In this document: one piece after another, positions 1 through 7,849 of the stretch
Layout: each line of letters begins with the position of its first letter
Numbering within the stretch: position 1 is the stretch's first letter
Assembly: GCA_964276235.1 (NCBI GenBank)
Contig: CAXYEK010000001.1
Span: forward strand, 186,001-250,000
Length of the DNA stretch: 64,000 nt
Direction of reading: 5' to 3'
From: SCGC-AAA076-P13 sp964276235
GTDB taxonomy: Bacteria; Pseudomonadota; Gammaproteobacteria; Magnimaribacterales; D2472
Translations under genes and position numbers: made by a program
Notes under the pieces: generated by a model
Databases searched by the model: none
The model's input: the letters and a program-made list of their open reading frames with translations, nothing else
Told to the model about the DNA's origin: nothing

Positions 1-94
1 TTCTTTTCAAGTTTTAGAACCTACTGGCAATGGCTCAGTTTTATATAAACCTCAAACCACTCTTACAATTAAGAATATCAGCGAATTAGTTTGA
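1..94 (+). CDS. 3' end of an unidentified CDS (partial)
   Basis: One plus-strand frame is open from the window edge for 30 codons and stops with TGA at 92-94. The visible peptide ends in ...LTIKNISELV. It is convergent with the phosphatase gene and overlaps its stop by 9 bases, an arrangement common in this compact genome. There is too little to assign a family, and an open frame of this length could occur by chance, so this is only a candidate gene end. Confidence 0.35.
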   Translation, partial: SFQVLEPTGNGSVLYKPQTTLTIKNISELV

Positions 95-1252
95 GCAGGA
101 AGATGAGTCAAGTTCTTTAAAATTAATTACTTCTAAAATTTTGTTATGGATTTCGGTATTATCCATAAGTCCTGAAAATAGATTTGCTCCCGGACCATAG
201 GCATATACTCCAACCGGTGTCCCAGTGTGACTTCCTGTGCCCCACTGAATCTTAGTTTGATTATTTTCATTGCCCATAATTTGTAAGCCGCCAGTTTCAT
301 GATCTGCAGTAACAATTAAAAGAGTATCTTCATCTTCTGAAACAAAGTTCATGGTATCTCTTATAGTTTCATCAAAGTCTTCAAACTCAATAATCATTTT
401 TGTTACATCATTGCTATGACCATACCAATCGATCTGACTTCCTTCGCTCATCAGAAAAAACCCTGAACAAGCTTTCGTATTTGAGGATAAAAAATTTACA
501 GCCATCTTTGTCATTTCTTGTTGAGTTGGTTTTTGATCAGACCTCACAATACCGTCATCATCAAAGAGACCAATAATCCTTTTAGAGCTAATTAATTTTT
601 TATTAAATAAATCTTTTTTATCGTTTACAAAAGTGGTTTTGTTTTTTAAATCATCTAAATCAAAAAACTCAAGTCCTCCTCCTAAAGATATAGCTATAGG
701 CGAATCAACCAGTTGTTGAGCAATTTCTTCTTCTTTATATCTTGAATCTACATGAGCATAGAAAGCAGCAGGTGTGGCATGAGTGACTGAGGAAGTAGCT
801 ACTACACCAGATAAAAAACCTCTATCTGATAAGAGTTCAGGAATAGTTTTGACAATTTCTTTGTCTGGAGTCATCGATAGAAACTTATTGGAAGTCTTAA
901 CCCCAGTTGCCCATGTTGTTGCAGCAGCAGCAGAATCTGTATAGAGATTGTTCGCAGAATGAGTCAATGAAAATCCAGTGTAAGGCATTTGATCAATAGC
1001 TAATTTGTAGTCTGGTCCCCCAATAGCTATTCTTGAAATGGCTATTTGATTTAAACCAACTCCATCTCCAACTATAAGAATGATATTTTTAGGTTTTCTT
1101 TCTAATGCAAAAGATTTTATTTCTATTAAGCGAGTATCATTGGTACCAATTTCAACAAATTCAGATTTTAATTTATTCGAGTTAAGTTCATATATAACTA
1201 ATAATAAAATTATTATTAGTACAGAAATAAGTAAAAGAAATATCTTTTTCAT
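86..1252 (-). CDS. phoA: Alkaline phosphatase, PhoA family, membrane-anchored
   Basis: This 388-residue phosphomonoesterase should release phosphate from organic esters in the periplasm. An N-terminal hydrophobic segment (about residues 4-21) looks like an uncleaved anchor or signal peptide. The family metal and catalytic residues are visible: GDGVG (Asp63), the nucleophile in DSAAAAT (Ser107), THAT 157-160, EGSQIDWYGH (Glu270, Asp275, His279), TADHE (Asp317, His318) and SHTGT (His342). The residue matching E. coli Asp153 is His158, as in many marine and animal enzymes. Its ATG overlaps the stop of the upstream acid phosphatase by one base (TAATG), so the two are probably translated together. 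No Pho box was identified. Confidence 0.93.
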   Translation of the reverse strand: MKKIFLLLISVLIIILLLVIYELNSNKLKSEFVEIGTNDTRLIEIKSFALERKPKNIILIVGDGVGLNQIAISRIAIGGPDYKLAIDQMPYTGFSLTHSANNLYTDSAAAATTWATGVKTSNKFLSMTPDKEIVKTIPELLSDRGFLSGVVATSSVTHATPAAFYAHVDSRYKEEEIAQQLVDSPIAISLGGGLEFFDLDDLKNKTTFVNDKKDLFNKKLISSKRIIGLFDDDGIVRSDQKPTQQEMTKMAVNFLSSNTKACSGFFLMSEGSQIDWYGHSNDVTKMIIEFEDFDETIRDTMNFVSEDEDTLLIVTADHETGGLQIMGNENNQTKIQWGTGSHTGTPVGVYAYGPGANLFSGLMDNTEIHNKILEVINFKELDSSSCSN

Positions 1253-2100
1253 TAAGGTCTTAGGGCTTTGATCCTCATTTGAATCTGTTCTTCTTTTGTA
1301 TCAGGATATTTATTTCCATATATAGAGCTCTCCCATCTGCCATACATAGGGTTGGTTAGCATGAACCATTTAGTTCCCCACATATCAGAATATTTTTCTG
1401 CGAGCTTTCTTCTTGATTGAGAGTCTATTGTTGATTCTTCTAATGATATAAAGTCACCTAACTGGTCTCCAACTAGAAGGATAACTCTATAGTCTTCAGC
1501 AACTAGCGCTCTTCTTGAAACTTTGCTAGACCCCCAACCATTTTCTCCTCTCATTAAGAGGACATCTCTATCTTCATCAAAAGGTAGCCCTAAAAGTTTA
1601 AGATTATTTTTTGTAGCCTCTTGAAGTTCAACAACCCTATTAGTGACATAAAATATTTTAACGCCTTTATTTTGAGCATGTTTTAAGAAATTTGATACGC
1701 CTGGAACAGGTTCGGCTGATTCCTCTAATCCCCACTCAATCCAACCAGTAGGATAGGAAATTCCAGTAAGTATGGATCTTGCTTGAAAAGCTATGTTATC
1801 AAGAACAGTTTCATCAACATCTATAATTATTGCAGGGCTTTTTTCTGAAAATTTACCAGTTTGCTCCTGTGCTGCAGTCCATGAACTATCAGCCAAAGCA
1901 CTATCAATTGCTTTTGTAGCATTTGCATAGGTTTGCATACTGTTCGCTACATACTCGGTGGAAGTTTGAGCATAAAGAACTGCCAATAGTGATTGTTCTT
2001 GAAGAGTTTTATTTACAACCGGCTCTTCTGAGGAGACATAAGGAGATAAAATAAAACAATAAGTTATAAATGATATATATATGTGATTTCGTGATTTCAT
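1252..2100 (-). CDS. HAD-type acid phosphatase / 5'-nucleotidase, e(P4) family
   Basis: This 282-residue exported HAD-superfamily phosphatase of the class B/C, lipoprotein e(P4) type is expected to dephosphorylate nucleotides such as NMN or 5'-nucleotides outside the cytoplasm. The N-terminal hydrophobic stretch (about 8-24) is a signal sequence without a clear lipobox cysteine. The catalytic DVDET motif lies at residues 94-98, followed by VTNR (152-155), a conserved Lys193 region and the metal-binding GDQLGD at 211-216. It is first of a two-gene phosphatase operon with the PhoA-like gene. Combining a nucleotidase with an alkaline phosphatase suggests scavenging of organic phosphorus. Substrate specificity is inferred from the family. 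Confidence 0.87.
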   Translation of the reverse strand: MKSRNHIYISFITYCFILSPYVSSEEPVVNKTLQEQSLLAVLYAQTSTEYVANSMQTYANATKAIDSALADSSWTAAQEQTGKFSEKSPAIIIDVDETVLDNIAFQARSILTGISYPTGWIEWGLEESAEPVPGVSNFLKHAQNKGVKIFYVTNRVVELQEATKNNLKLLGLPFDEDRDVLLMRGENGWGSSKVSRRALVAEDYRVILLVGDQLGDFISLEESTIDSQSRRKLAEKYSDMWGTKWFMLTNPMYGRWESSIYGNKYPDTKEEQIQMRIKALRP

Positions 2101-2142
2101 AGATTAGCTATTATAATGCCAATAAATTGTTTAGAGATATAT

Positions 2143-2304
2143 ATGAATAAAGAATTATTAGAAAACCTTGAAAAATTAAAGAAGATGTTTGTTCTCTTAA
2201 GTGAAGAAAGGAAAGTGGTTCTTTCTCATCATAAGACTTTTGAACATGTAGAGAAAATGAGAACACTTTTAAACGAATCCATAGAGATAATTGAAAATGA
2301 ATAA
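2143..2304 (+). CDS. Small coiled-coil protein, unknown function
   Basis: This 53-residue, Lys/Glu/Leu-rich, probably helical peptide begins MNKELLENLE. The ATG at 2143 is preferred over an upstream ATG at 2116 because the upstream residues (MPINCLEIY) look non-coding. The gene overlaps the following crotonase start by 8 bases, which suggests translational coupling. I recognise no family; a short amphipathic helix protein is all that can be said. Confidence 0.5.
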   Translation: MNKELLENLEKLKKMFVLLSEERKVVLSHHKTFEHVEKMRTLLNESIEIIENE

Positions 2305-3157
2305 ATATAATTGCTTTGATGTAAAGATAGATGGTGGGGTTGCTCACATAACTATGAATAAACCAGATACTTTTAATTCGATGACAAGAATTTTTTGGAA
2401 AGAACTTCCTGAAATAGTTAAAGATATTGATAAGAATGCCGATGCTAGAGTCATAGTTTTATCGGGAGAAGGTAAGCATTTTAGTGCTGGTATGGATCTT
2501 GCAAATTTTGTTCCAGCTGATAATTCTGGTGAAAAGAAAGATCCAGCAAGACAAAGAGAAGCCTTTTATCATGAAGTTTTAGAATTACAAGATACCTTTT
2601 CTGCTCTAGAAGAATGCAGAATGCCTACTATTGCTTCAATTCAAGGGGCGTGCGTTGGTGGTGCTATTGATATGGTTGCTGCATGTGACATGAGATACTG
2701 TTCAGAAAATGCTTTTTTCAAAATTGCTGAAGTTGACATTGGTATAGCTGCAGATGTTGGTACCCTTCAGAGGCTGCCAACATTAATGCCTATTGGAGTT
2801 GTTCGAGAACTTGCTTATACAGGAAGAAAATTTGATTCAACTGAAGCAAAATCACTTGGGTTAGTAAATGAAGTTTATGATTCTGAAGAAAATTTAAATA
2901 TTGAAGTTAATAAGATAGCTAAAACTATAGCCAGTAAATCTCCTCTAGTAACTAGAGTCATTAAAAAACAAATCAACTACGCAAGAGATCATTCAGTTAA
3001 AGAATCTTTGGATTACCATGCTGCATGGAATTCTAGTCTTATAAGTGGTTCTGATATGCAAGAAGCTATGACTTCATATATGAATAAAACAGATGGTACA
3101 TACGATGATTTAGAAGAACTTAAATCATTCTGGGAAAAAAACGAAGGATTGGTTTAG
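2297..3157 (+). CDS. Crotonase family, delta(3,5)-delta(2,4)-dienoyl-CoA isomerase-like
   Basis: This 286-residue enoyl-CoA hydratase/isomerase superfamily enzyme acts on acyl-CoA in the cytoplasm. The oxyanion-hole segments are HFSAGMDL (61-68) and GACVGGA (117-123). The stretch AEVDIGIAADVGTLQRLP contains Glu145 and Asp153, eight residues apart, the same spacing as the two acidic catalytic residues of mitochondrial ECH1. This supports a dienoyl-CoA isomerase role in breaking down unsaturated fatty acids rather than a hydratase role. An in-frame TTG lies two codons earlier; ATG 2297 is preferred. Its 3' end overlaps the convergent yaaA gene by 4 bases. Confidence 0.88.
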   Translation: MNKYNCFDVKIDGGVAHITMNKPDTFNSMTRIFWKELPEIVKDIDKNADARVIVLSGEGKHFSAGMDLANFVPADNSGEKKDPARQREAFYHEVLELQDTFSALEECRMPTIASIQGACVGGAIDMVAACDMRYCSENAFFKIAEVDIGIAADVGTLQRLPTLMPIGVVRELAYTGRKFDSTEAKSLGLVNEVYDSEENLNIEVNKIAKTIASKSPLVTRVIKKQINYARDHSVKESLDYHAAWNSSLISGSDMQEAMTSYMNKTDGTYDDLEELKSFWEKNEGLV

Positions 3158-3921
3158 TCTCTGAGGAAAACTGGTTCAGTAGCAGAAGAATCTTTTTTCG
3201 AGAAATAGTATCCATCTAAATTAAATTTAGATAATTTTTCAAAATCTCTAATATTATTTTCAATGATCCATTTTGCCATTAGTCCTCTTGCTCTTTTTGC
3301 ATAAAAACTAATAATTTTGTGCTTGCCGTTCTTAAAATCTTTAAAAACAGGTGACACAACATTAATATACTCTGGCATTTTTCCTAAAACGCTAAAGTAT
3401 TCTTTAGATGCAAGATTTATTAGTAAATCTGATTTTTGGGAAGCTAGATCACTTATTACATTTTCTTGAACTGAGTTACCCCAAAATTCATAAAGATTTT
3501 TGCCTTTTGAGGTTTGAAGTTTAGTTCCCATCTCAAGTCTATATGGCTTGATCACATCCATGGGCCTTAAGATTCCATATAATCCTGATAATATTCTAAG
3601 ATGTTTTTGTGCAAACTTTATTTGTTTAGCATTAAAGTCTTCAGCACTTAAACCTTGATATACATCTCCTTTGAAAACTAGCATCGATGGCTTTGCATCA
3701 GATGAAACTGATTTTGCAGCTTTCCATGATTGATATCTATCAAAGTTGAGAGTTGCCAATTTATCACTAAGCCCCATTAAACTAGCTATATCCTTAGGCT
3801 CTTTATCTTTAAGAGTCTTGATAAGCTTTGAAGATTGGCTTAAAAACTGGGGTGCAGTATGATTGCTTTTAGGATCAACGGAGTAATCTAAAGTTTTTGC
3901 TGGGGAAAGAACTATTAACAT
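3154..3921 (-). CDS. yaaA: Peroxide stress protein YaaA (DUF328 / UPF0246)
   Basis: This 255-residue homologue of E. coli YaaA (258 residues) is, in that family, linked to lowering free iron and DNA damage during hydrogen peroxide stress. The protein opens with the family signature MLIVLSPAKTLD, so the start is set at 3921 rather than at an in-frame start six codons upstream. FKGDVYQGL and FYAKRARGLMA are also characteristic. It is a single leftward gene, with the divergent dctQ beginning 36 bases from its start. Catalytic details of the family are not settled. Confidence 0.93.
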   Translation of the reverse strand: MLIVLSPAKTLDYSVDPKSNHTAPQFLSQSSKLIKTLKDKEPKDIASLMGLSDKLATLNFDRYQSWKAAKSVSSDAKPSMLVFKGDVYQGLSAEDFNAKQIKFAQKHLRILSGLYGILRPMDVIKPYRLEMGTKLQTSKGKNLYEFWGNSVQENVISDLASQKSDLLINLASKEYFSVLGKMPEYINVVSPVFKDFKNGKHKIISFYAKRARGLMAKWIIENNIRDFEKLSKFNLDGYYFSKKDSSATEPVFLRD

Positions 3922-3957
3922 GATAAATATTCTAACCAAAATAAGAAAAGACTACTA

Positions 3958-4431
3958 ATGAAATTCGTAGAAAAGTATATAAATTTTATAGGTGAAAAAA
4001 TTTCCTATCTTATCCCTGTGATGACACTTCTTATGATTATCGTTATTGTTAGTCGATATTTTTTTGGTGTCGGAAGAACAGATTTACAAGAATTAGTCAT
4101 GTATTTTCATGCCCTAATTTTCCTTGGGTGTGCTGGATATGTCTTTAATAAAGATGAGCATGTAAGAGTAGATATTTTTTATAGAGGAGCAACAGCTAAA
4201 TATAAAGATTTAATAAATGTAATCTTTGGTTTTATTTTTCTACTACCTTTAGCCTTTGTGGTCGGATTTTATTCTATAGAGCTAATCAACATGTCGTGGA
4301 AAATTCAGGAGACCTCAACAGAAGCAGGCGGTCTTCCTTATGTTTTCGTTCAAAAAACATTTATTCTTTTATTCCCTTTGACTCTTTTTGCAGCCTTTTT
4401 TAATCAGCTAATAAAAACTATATGGAAATAA
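3958..4431 (+). CDS. dctQ: TRAP transporter small permease, DctQ-like
   Basis: This 157-residue inner-membrane protein has four predicted hydrophobic helices, typical of the small subunit of tripartite ATP-independent periplasmic transporters. The VSRYFFG segment after the first helix and the HVRVD loop in the middle are usual for DctQ. It overlaps dctM by 10 bases. No binding-protein gene is adjacent; the only DctP in the window is 5 kb away on the other strand. Confidence 0.9.
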   Translation: MKFVEKYINFIGEKISYLIPVMTLLMIIVIVSRYFFGVGRTDLQELVMYFHALIFLGCAGYVFNKDEHVRVDIFYRGATAKYKDLINVIFGFIFLLPLAFVVGFYSIELINMSWKIQETSTEAGGLPYVFVQKTFILLFPLTLFAAFFNQLIKTIWK

Positions 4432-5759
4432 TACCTCTTCTATTATTAGTACTTGTTTGTTGCGCCCTTCTTTTTGGCTATCCGGTTGCTTTCACTTTAT
4501 CTGGGGTGTCTATTTTGTTTGCACTGATATGTGTCCCTTTGGGTATCTTTGACGAATCTATATTTAAAAGTATCCCATTAAGAATATTTGGAATCATGAA
4601 TAACGTTACTCTGCTTGCAGTACCTTTGTTTATTTTTATGGGTACTGTTTTAGAGCGCTCGGGTATTGCTTCAAAAATGTTAGAGAATATGGCCTTGGCT
4701 TTTAAAAATATTAGGGGTGGTTTAAGTATTTCAATAATTGCAGTAGGTGCTCTTTTAGCTGCTAGTACAGGGATAGTAGGAGCAACTGTTGTAACCATGG
4801 GCTTGATGTCATTACCAATATTAATTCAGCAAGGGTATAAAAAGGATTTTTCTGCCGGACTGGTAGCTTCTACTGGAACTTTAGGTCAGATCATTCCTCC
4901 ATCAATTGCTTTGGTTCTGCTAGGTGATGTCATGTCCAATGCCTACCAAAGAGCTCAAAATGATATGGGTATCTTTTCTCAAAAAACAGTAACGGTTGGA
5001 GATTTATTTATTGGGGCAATAGTTCCTGGAGTTCTCATTTGTTTAGGTTATCTAATTTATGCCATCTATCAAAATAGAAGAAACCCTGATATTACATTTT
5101 CTCCAAACGCCAAATCTTCATCATCATCTGAAATTTTTAAAACTCTTGCATTGCCACTATCGCTAATCGTTCTTGTTTTAGGTTCAATCATCTCTGGCAT
5201 CGCTACTCCAACAGAAGCTTCAGCTATTGGCGCTATGGGAGCACTTCTTATTGCAATGATAGATGGGAAATTTAGTTTATCTTTTATAAAAGAAACTAGT
5301 GAAAAGACTGCTGTAGTCTCCACTATGATTTTTACTATTTTAATTGGTGCTTCAATATTTTCCTTAATTTTTAGAGGTGTTGGAGGTGATGAACTTATTG
5401 ATCTTATCTTTGGCTCTCTTCCAGGGGGTTCTTATGGAGCTCTCATTTTTGTTTTACTTTTAGTATTCTTACTAGGATTTATTTTAGATTTTATTGAGAT
5501 CTGTTACGTAATAGTTCCTTTAGTAGCACCCCCACTTCTAATAATGGGCTTTGATCCTGTTTGGTTAGCTATTTTGTTAGCAATAAATCTTCAAACTTCT
5601 TTCTTAACTCCGCCATTTGGATTTTCACTCTTTTATTTAAGAGGAGTTGCTGATGCGAGTATTAAAACATCAGAAATTTATAGAGGCGTTATACCGTTTA
5701 TATTAATCCAGCTAGCAATACTTGGACTGGTATTAGCATTTCCATTTATTGTTCTATGA
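4422..5759 (+). CDS. dctM: TRAP transporter large permease, DctM-like
   Basis: This 445-residue multi-helix permease uses the sodium or proton gradient to import a solute delivered by a periplasmic binding protein. Family hallmarks are visible: VPLFIFMGTVLERSGIA, GTLGQIIPPSIALVLLGD and LQTSFLTPPFGFSLFYLRG. It lies between dctQ (10-base overlap) and the PNGase-F-like lipoprotein (4-base ATGA overlap), so the three form one operon. The substrate cannot be read from the permease. The TakP-like DctP nearby makes 2-oxoacids a candidate, but pairing is unproven. Confidence 0.93.
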   Translation: MEIIPLLLLVLVCCALLFGYPVAFTLSGVSILFALICVPLGIFDESIFKSIPLRIFGIMNNVTLLAVPLFIFMGTVLERSGIASKMLENMALAFKNIRGGLSISIIAVGALLAASTGIVGATVVTMGLMSLPILIQQGYKKDFSAGLVASTGTLGQIIPPSIALVLLGDVMSNAYQRAQNDMGIFSQKTVTVGDLFIGAIVPGVLICLGYLIYAIYQNRRNPDITFSPNAKSSSSSEIFKTLALPLSLIVLVLGSIISGIATPTEASAIGAMGALLIAMIDGKFSLSFIKETSEKTAVVSTMIFTILIGASIFSLIFRGVGGDELIDLIFGSLPGGSYGALIFVLLLVFLLGFILDFIEICYVIVPLVAPPLLIMGFDPVWLAILLAINLQTSFLTPPFGFSLFYLRGVADASIKTSEIYRGVIPFILIQLAILGLVLAFPFIVL

Positions 5760-6892
5760 AGATACACAAACTAATTTTTTTAGCTACTCTAATATCCTCT
5801 TGTTCGAATGAGTCGATAAATGAGGAATTAACTTTAAGTGTTTTAGAAAATCAAAGTGTTCACTTCAGACCCTCAGATGACAGCAATGCATTCAATAATA
5901 ATAGTCGTGAGATTGTCTTAGGCTCAGGAAGATTGATCTTAAAAAAGATACAACTACCAATAAAGAATAAATTTAGACATGCTGAAGCTAGTATTAGATT
6001 GGTTTCGACTGGAGATCCTTGGGATAAATCAGGTTCATTTTTTATACTTCCATCTTCAGATTTTTCAAATTTAGAATCAAAGACGAATGGTATCTCAAGT
6101 CTCATTGGCTCTGATGGTCAACCTCCTTTGGAATTACTAAGATTTATTACACCTTTTGGAATTGGTTATTTTAATAACAAAGAAAGAATCCAAAAGCTTA
6201 AGCCTGTATATATACCAGAATGGGAAGATGATATTTTATGGAAAGAAGATATTTCACAATTAATACCTATCCTTAAAGGTGAGGTATGGGTCGGCTTCTA
6301 TATTGATACCTGGTCTGATAAAGGCTGGGAGGTAGATGTAAATATAATGTTTAACGATCAGGCTTCTGGAAGGAGTAATAAAAAGATAGTCTCATTGATT
6401 AATACAACTCCCTTGATGTCTAATCAAAATGGCTATGATCAATTTGGAATCAAGCCTCTCACTCAAACTTTTGAATTACAAAAAAATGCACAGAATGTGG
6501 ACTTATACTATTTAACCACCGGTCATGGTGGTCATAGTACTGGCGATGAATTTGTTAAAAAAAATAATATTATTAGTCTTAATGGTGAAGTAATTAAAGA
6601 ATTTATACCTTGGAGAAATGATTGCGCATCATTTAGAAGATTTAATCCCAGTTCAGGAGTTTGGACAGAGAAAGCTGAATGGAAAGGTGAGGAAATTGAA
6701 GAACGAATTGCATCTTCAGATTACTCACGATCTGGCTGGTGTCCTGGTAGTAAAGTTTCTCCAAAAATAATTAATCTTGGTGCATTAAAAAAGGGGACTC
6801 ACGAAATAAGTGTTTTCATTCCGAACGCTCAAATTACGACAGAAAGAGAGTTTAATTTCTGGAATGTATCAACTTATGTTATTTATAACTAA
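5756..6892 (+). CDS. PNGase F-like lipoprotein
   Basis: This 378-residue predicted lipoprotein has a lipobox at LISSC (Cys16). The C-terminal half matches the peptide-N-glycosidase F fold: TTGHG at 254-258, PWRNDCASFRRFNPSSG near 286-301 and YSRSGWCPG near 323-331, with Cys290 and Cys329 likely a disulfide. The upstream TGDPWD (86-90) may carry the family's catalytic Asp. PNGase F cleaves N-glycans from Asn; whether this bacterial relative does so or acts on another beta-aspartylglucosamine-like bond is unknown. Its start overlaps the dctM stop by 4 bases, tying it to TRAP uptake. I am confident of the fold, less so of the activity. Confidence 0.78.
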   Translation: MKIHKLIFLATLISSCSNESINEELTLSVLENQSVHFRPSDDSNAFNNNSREIVLGSGRLILKKIQLPIKNKFRHAEASIRLVSTGDPWDKSGSFFILPSSDFSNLESKTNGISSLIGSDGQPPLELLRFITPFGIGYFNNKERIQKLKPVYIPEWEDDILWKEDISQLIPILKGEVWVGFYIDTWSDKGWEVDVNIMFNDQASGRSNKKIVSLINTTPLMSNQNGYDQFGIKPLTQTFELQKNAQNVDLYYLTTGHGGHSTGDEFVKKNNIISLNGEVIKEFIPWRNDCASFRRFNPSSGVWTEKAEWKGEEIEERIASSDYSRSGWCPGSKVSPKIINLGALKKGTHEISVFIPNAQITTEREFNFWNVSTYVIYN

Positions 6893-6991
6893 TTCATAAA
6901 ATATAGCTCATTTTTTATGATGTTTATTTAGAAGCTATTTTTTTTATGTGTGTTAACTTTAATCATTGATTAAATTACCTCCTACTGATTT

Positions 6992-7327
6992 ATGCAAGAT
7001 AAAGAGTTCATAAAGCATGCTCAAAGTGTATCTAGAGTTAATACTTTTTTCCTAAAAGAACATATTAGTAGTGGTCATTTTCTTCTTTTAACTCAAATTG
7101 TTGCTAGAAAAATAAAAGGCGAACCGCTTCCAAATATTAAATGGCTACAAACTGAACTTCAGATATCATTTACAAAGGTTAAATCAATAATTGAATCTTT
7201 AGAGTCCAGAGGATTAATCGCTAAAATCAATGATGCTAAGGATAAAAGGGTGAAGTTTTTAGATATTACTGAAAAAGGTGAACAATATATCTATAACTTG
7301 ATTAGCAGTTTGCCCATAAGCAAATAA
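6992..7327 (+). CDS. Small MarR-like winged-helix regulator, copy 1
   Basis: This 111-residue protein has a winged helix-turn-helix core. LPNIKWLQTELQISFTKVKSIIESLESRGLI is the HTH and recognition helix, and the wing is KDKRVKFLDITEKGEQYI, resembling the MarR family's D-x-R-x-k-x-l-x-l-T-x-k-G. It is shorter than a full MarR protein and lacks most of the dimerisation helices. It is the upstream member of a tandem duplication with 7498-7845: bases 7127-7176 are identical to 7633-7682. No clear Shine-Dalgarno precedes the ATG. Target and ligand are unknown. Confidence 0.75.
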   Translation: MQDKEFIKHAQSVSRVNTFFLKEHISSGHFLLLTQIVARKIKGEPLPNIKWLQTELQISFTKVKSIIESLESRGLIAKINDAKDKRVKFLDITEKGEQYIYNLISSLPISK

Positions 7328-7342
7328 CCCAAGTTCTGCATA

Positions 7343-7427
7343 CTTCTTATGCTCTAACAGCTCTGAAATTTTAGAGGACAATTGATTCTGATATAACTTC
7401 AAGGAATCCTTTTTTCTAAGGCATATT
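7343..7427 (-). pseudogene. Decayed copy of the lipA 3' end
   Basis: Read on the minus strand, this stretch aligns with the last part of lipA coding for ...GLKKGFLEVMSGPMVRSS.. and onward. Shared blocks include GGATTCCT, GAAGT, CAGAGC and AGAGCAT in the same order, with a 2-base indel and many substitutions, so it no longer encodes a protein. It sits between the two MarR-like copies exactly where lipA would follow copy 1. A tandem duplication of the regulator plus the lipA end explains this. Confidence 0.72.
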
Positions 7428-7497
7428 ACATTTAGAAAATATGTGTTAAATTTAAGTGCTATGTATTTTTTTATACTTTATACGAATATGCAAAATT

Positions 7498-7845
7498 GTG
7501 GGCAATAAATCCTTTTTAAGACATTCAAAAAGTGTTTCAAATTTAAATGCTTTACGTCTAAGAGAAAAAATGGGAGTTGGGCATTTTATTCTTTTAACTT
7601 CAATTGTTGCTAGCAAAATTAAAGGTGAGCGACTTCCAAATATTAAATGGCTACAAACTGAACTTCAGATATCATTTACAAAAGTTAAACGAATAACTGG
7701 ATATTTGGAGTCTAGAGGATTCATTACTAAAATCAGTGACCCGAACGATAAAAGGCGGAAGTTTTTAGATGTAACAAGCAAGGGCCATAAGTACATCTGG
7801 GATTTGATCAACAGCATTGATGAAATTGATGCAACTCGTAAATAA
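7498..7845 (+). CDS. Small MarR-like winged-helix regulator, copy 2
   Basis: This paralogue of the preceding regulator is 115 residues from the GTG at 7498, where its sequence (VGNKSFLRHSKSVS) begins to align with copy 1 (MQDKEFIKHAQSVS). An in-frame ATG at 7456 would add 14 non-conserved residues. The HTH segment is almost identical to copy 1. The recognition-helix end (KRITGYLESRGFI against KSIIESLESRGLI) and the wing have diverged, so operator preference may differ. It is convergent with lipA, with 4 bases between the stops. Confidence 0.72.
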   Translation: MGNKSFLRHSKSVSNLNALRLREKMGVGHFILLTSIVASKIKGERLPNIKWLQTELQISFTKVKRITGYLESRGFITKISDPNDKRRKFLDVTSKGHKYIWDLINSIDEIDATRK

Positions 7846-7849
7846 GATG

